A DNA stretch of 64,000 bases from Marsupella aquatica (Eukaryota; Marchantiophyta): contig OZ316895.1 in assembly GCA_973895155.1 (NCBI GenBank), forward strand, positions 3,224,001-3,288,000. Direction: 5' to 3'. A model generated the notes under the pieces. That model ran no database searches. It was given only the letters and a program-made list of their open reading frames with translations, and was not told where the DNA came from. Shown one piece after another: positions 60,013 to 64,000 of the stretch (within the stretch, counting starts at the first letter, position 1; each line of letters begins with the position of its first letter). A program made the translations under genes and the position numbers.

Positions 60013-61393
60013 ATGCCTGGGAGGTGACGTGTGTTCGTGACGGGATTTCATGACGGTTTTTCTAGCGTTGAGTGTCGATGGATTTCCCGGAGTTCCGTCG
60101 CATGGAACTTGGAGTTTATGGGCTCAACGGATAGATCGGGGCAAGGGCTTTCTAACGGTGTGAAGAAATTGCTGAACGGAGCTCATGGTGCGAAGAGATC
60201 TAAGTTTTTGTCGTTCTGGATTTTGTGAAGAAAGTCGGCAACATTCGTGTTTGACGGTTTTTTGGAGGAGGATCCAGAGTTTGTTTTCTCGACGGTGTGA
60301 GCTCTACGGTGAAGGACGCATCGCATGCTGTAGCTCTACTTGTAGATCGGGATGAGCTGTTTGTTTTGGTAGCTGATTTGTTACCAAGTGAGTACCATGT
60401 GCGACGGGATGAGCAAAAGCAGTGTTCTGATTTTTTGACCGGTTATGGAGTCTTATTTTGCCTGAGAGGGGTTTCTTGTCGTGGCAATCGACTTGGAGGG
60501 AGAAGCGTCAAGTGTTTTGACTCAACAGAGAGATTGAGGCAAGATGATTGTTTTGAGTGTGGGATTGGCTCTTTGATGCAAAGAGGAAGGCTAAGCGAAA
60601 TCAATTTCCTTGTTGGACTTGGTGACGACACCAAGTGCAATTCATCAACATTCGTTGTTGAGAAGGTACCATTTTTTCTCTTTGAAAAATTGATTCGAAA
60701 TTGGCTATGGCAATTGAGAGAAATTTGTCATTTGTACCAATTTTTTTTCTCCCTCGTTCTTTCCTCATTTTGGGTGCTTCTTATATCGATCGTCACCGCC
60801 TCGGAGTCTAGTTTCCAAATCTAAAATCAGATCTTGATTTCGTCAAAACCCGAGTGAGATATCTTGCATTTGGTGTCGAGGGGTACATTTTTCCGTGTGT
60901 ATTTTCTGCGCGCGCGACCAGATTTCGACGACGAAGGGTGGTAGGGGATTTTGGGGGTTTGAGGACACGTGTCAGCCCCTCGATTGCTCTTCCAAAATCC
61001 CCACAGGGCCTATACAAGGGTCATAGAATATTCCAAAAAACCAGAGAGCTATTTTTTGTCCGTCCGTTAAAGATTCTGTCCACCGCAAGATAATTTTTTT
61101 CGTTTGTCTTTGGCAAGTTGCTAGCCATCGGAGTTGGCAACGCGGTACACAAATTGAATTGCATTTCCGACATCGGGTACTAGTTCACATTTTGTTTATT
61201 CCCCGAGGTGGTCAAAACGGGGAGAATTCCAAGTTTTACCCACCCCGACCGAAAAATGAATAACTTTTACGTCGAAGTTTGGTTTTGATTTTGGTTTTCA
61301 GCGTTGGAAAGCTAGGCTCGTGGGCTACGTGGCAGTAAACTTTTGATTTTTTTGAGAAGTTGAGAAAAACATCATTTTTTCTTGATTTCTCAC
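60013..61393 (+). other. Long untranslated leader of copy C
   Basis: 1381 bp between the primer-binding site and the gag ATG. It contains a 175-codon open frame (60297-60824) that resembles no retroelement protein I know. The 3' half has T-rich runs and GC-rich patches. Copy A cannot be compared because its 5' end is outside the window. Confidence 0.6.
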
Positions 61394-64000
61394 ATGAGTG
61401 ACTTGGAGGAGGGTTCTATTGAGTCACCGGAGAGAACAGAGGAGGAAGCAGAAGATCTAGCAGAATTGTGGTCACCGGTATTGCGGCAAGTGACAAGAAA
61501 AAGGATGGGAACAATCAAGCTTGGAGGCCCCAAGTTTGAGGTTACGAAATATGATGGCCGCATGGACTACTTGTTGTGGGAGCGACAAGTGAAGGGGGTA
61601 CTCCGTGCAACGGGGCTTGCGAAATTGCTGAAGGACCAGTCAAATGATGTCGACAATGATGACTGGCATGACATGCAGGAGCAGGCTGTGAGCACTGTGA
61701 TGCTCTATCTTTAGCCTAATGTCATCAAGCAAGTGGCGGACCATATCGATTGTGCGTCATTGTTTGCCGCGTTGGAGCAAAAGTACCATCAGAAGGAGCT
61801 GTCGAATCGGCTCTACACATCTTTGAAGCTGATGAGCTTCAAGATGAAGGAGGGAAGTGCAAAGATTCAGGACCATATCGATGGTTTCAACGACTTGGTC
61901 ATTGATTTACAAAATCTGGGGGAGGATTTGAGTTATGAGCGGCAGACTCTTTACTTGCTTAGCTCTTTATCCTCGTCGTATCAGTCATTGTCACGAGTGT
62001 TGCTTCGTCGTGACAGGAAGACTATCACTTACAATGAAGTTGTAAGTGCTTTGTTGACTGATGAATTGCAGCAAAAATTGACCATGCCCTCTCAGCCATC
62101 ATCGTCGTCTGGTGCTGCCTTGAATGTGAATCGTGGGAGGTCATTGAAGCATCCAGAGCAGCGGACGAATGGGAGGGGAAGAAGTAAATCTAGGACAAGA
62201 TTTGCTTCAAGGGGGAAGTCCCAAGAGAGAAAGCCAGTAGTCTGTCGGAAGTGTCTCAAGGTTGGTCACGTTAAGAGGGATTGTAAGGGTACGATAGCTG
62301 AATCTTCATCAGCCAATGTGGCTAGTGCTGATGGAGAAGTTGATTTACTCAATGATGAGTATGTTTATGAAGCCAGGAGTATGCCCTGTGCACATCATCT
62401 AGGAGAGCGAACGATGTCTGGATTCTTGATTGTGCTTGCTCCTTTCACATTTGTTACATTCGCGAGTATTTCAGTTCTTACTCTGTTTCAAACGGTTCAG
62501 TTCTGATGGGAAATGATCACTCTTGTCAAGTTGAGGGTATTGGGTCTGTAAAGATTCAAATGTTTGATGACATTGTGCGCACAGTGTCCGGAGTCAGGTT
62601 TGTACCTGGCATGCGTAAAAAATTGATTTCACTCGGTGTGTTGGATTCAAATGGTCATCAATGGAGCGTTATTGATGGTGAACTTCAAGTCAGGTCAAGA
62701 GAGACAGTGGTTTTGAAGGGGAGCAGAGAGAAGAATTGTATGTGTTGCAGGGCAATACTATATGTGGAGAGGCCAATGTAACCAAGTCTCACGAGGGGAT
62801 GACTCAACTATGGCATTCATGACTAGGCCACATGAGTGAGAAGGGTTTGACTATCTTACGGAAGAATGAACTCATTTTTTATTTGCAATCTTGTAAATTA
62901 GAGTTTTGTGAGCACTACATTCTTGGAAAGTAACATCGTCATGCTTTCGGTATCGGAACTCATCGTTCCAAAGCGGTTCTTGAGTACATACATAGTGACA
63001 TGTGGGGTCCATCCCCAACTTCCTCACACTCTGGAAAGTTGTACTATGTATCATTTATTGACGATTACTCAAGATTTGTGTGGATTTATTTCATGACGCA
63101 TAAGTCTGATGTCTTGTCCATTTTTAAGAAGTGGAAGGCCCAGGTGGAGAATCAGACTGGAAACACGGTCAAGTGTTTGGATACAAGGGTGAAGAGTCTG
63201 AGGTCAGACAACGACGACGAGTACACTTCAGTGGAATTTGAAGAGTACTGTTCAGAACAAGGGATAACTTGCCATCTCACCACAGTTTATACTCCGCAAC
63301 AGAATGGTGTCGTTGAGAGGCTCAATCAGACACTATTGGAGCGGTCACGGAGTATGTTGAGCCAATCAGGTTCACCACAGGAATTTTGGGCAAAAGCTGT
63401 CAATACCGCAACTTATTTGGTAAATCTTTCTCCTTCTAGTGCTATCAATTTCAAAACGTCGTTTGAGATGCTCTATAAGCGACAAACAGACTATCATGGC
63501 TTGGTAGTTTTTGGAAGTGATGCATATGCTCTCACACCGAAGTAGAATAGGACCAAGTTGGATCCTACCTCCAAGAAATGTATTTTTCTTGGGTACCAGA
63601 GTGGTGTGAAAGCCTATAGGCTATGGGATCCTATCGCTTGTAAGCTCGTTGTCAGTAGGGATGTTTCCTTCAATGAATCCAGATTATTGAAGGAGGGGGA
63701 GAATACTCAGATCTCCCGTACTGACAAAGGAAAATCTCATATCCCGGATCTCGTTGAGGAAGAGATTGATCATGAAGTGCATGATCAGAGAGAAGGAGGT
63801 GCTCCAAGTATGGAGCTGGTTCCTGTGCCAAAGGAACAAGAGGAGTTTGTTGATGCTGGTGAGCAGCAAGTGGATGTTGCTGAGCTTCAAATTGTACTAG
63901 TAGACGCAATTCAACTGGAGTCATCGGCTAGAAGAACATTTGGTCGCACTGTACGCGCTCCTCCTAGGTATGGACAGTGGGTTGATTCATCTCAACTGCA
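61394..64000 (+). pseudogene. Copia gag-pol remnant (copy C), open at the window edge
   Basis: Gag starts at ATG 61394 (MSDLEEGSIESPERTEEE). It is interrupted once by TAG at 61712-61714, has a UBN2-type capsid region, an Arg/Ser-rich linker and an intact zinc knuckle (CRKCLKVGHVKRDC, about 62242-62283), and runs to 62506. Pol lies in another frame, opening after a TGA at 62368-62370. The protease motif is again D-C-A (62428-62436). A frameshift near 62737 and stops near 62819, 62931 and 63544 break preintegrase and integrase. Integrase shows HSDMWGP, SDNDDEY and NGVVERLNQT. RT lies beyond the window. Confidence 0.92.

Larger units (their letters stand above)
59656..64000 (+). mobile_element. 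Ty1/Copia LTR retrotransposon, copy C (5' part)
   Basis: 5' LTR 59656-59998, primer-binding site 60001-60012, a leader of about 1.4 kb, then gag and pol to the window edge. Same family and strand as copy A. It is inserted into copy B, whose coding remnant runs on the other strand up to 59655. The bases before the LTR are CAACG; the same five bases should follow its 3' LTR. Confidence 0.95.

Noticed and set aside
60297-60824. 175-codon frame in the copy C leader as a gene
   Set aside because: No recognised domain and located in an untranslated leader; kept only as an observation.

Overview
The window is nuclear DNA of a land plant. Spliced genes with GT-AG introns encode plant-specific or plant-typical proteins: an IQ67-domain (IQD) calmodulin-binding protein, a CCS52A/FZR APC/C activator, a chloroplast circularly permuted GTPase and a transit-peptide-bearing putative thylakoid protein. 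The flanks are Ty1/Copia retrotransposons primed by initiator-Met tRNA. Five protein genes in 64 kb separated by repeat-rich spacers suggests a medium-sized genome. I cannot fix the species; divergence from angiosperm family members would fit a seed-free plant, but that is inference.

Layout. 1-4061: 3' part of a decayed Copia element (copy A). 4422-4859: a MITE with a second MITE inserted in it. 6385-9414 (+): a three-exon DNAJC21/JJJ1-type J-protein. 11851-15518 (-): a five-exon IQD gene, convergent with the J-protein gene. 15519-33227: about 18 kb without a convincing coding region, holding a long-TIR Mutator-like MITE with a 10-bp target duplication, a tRNA-derived SINE, a head-to-tail cluster of small MITEs and several two-copy tandem duplications. 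33228-34726 (-): a two-exon putative thylakoid protein with a tandem-repeat promoter. 35276-35355 (+): tRNA-Leu(UAG), followed by a duplicated fragment of its 3' half. 36522-39751 (-): a nine-exon chloroplast DAR/RbgA-type GTPase. 43501-46497: a 3-kb PIF/Harbinger transposon with 17-bp perfect terminal repeats and a broken DDE transposase. 47299-47442: a second SINE copy with a 13-bp target duplication. 50383-54053 (+): a ten-exon CCS52A/FZR gene. 55206-59655 (-): a second Copia family (copy B), interrupted at 59656 by a third element (copy C, +) that belongs to the same family as copy A and runs off the window.

How the genes relate. They are ordinary single genes, not an operon or cluster. 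The J-protein and the GTPase both belong to ribosome-assembly families (cytosolic 60S and plastid 50S). FZR controls mitotic exit and endoreduplication. IQD is a calmodulin/microtubule scaffold. The structure beyond the genes is mainly transposon biology: a broken but near complete Harbinger element near MITEs with related termini, nested insertions in two places, SINEs with clear target duplications, and two Copia copies sharing the same altered protease motif. All exon models were built by hand from splice-site phase and protein-family continuity. No alignment was run.
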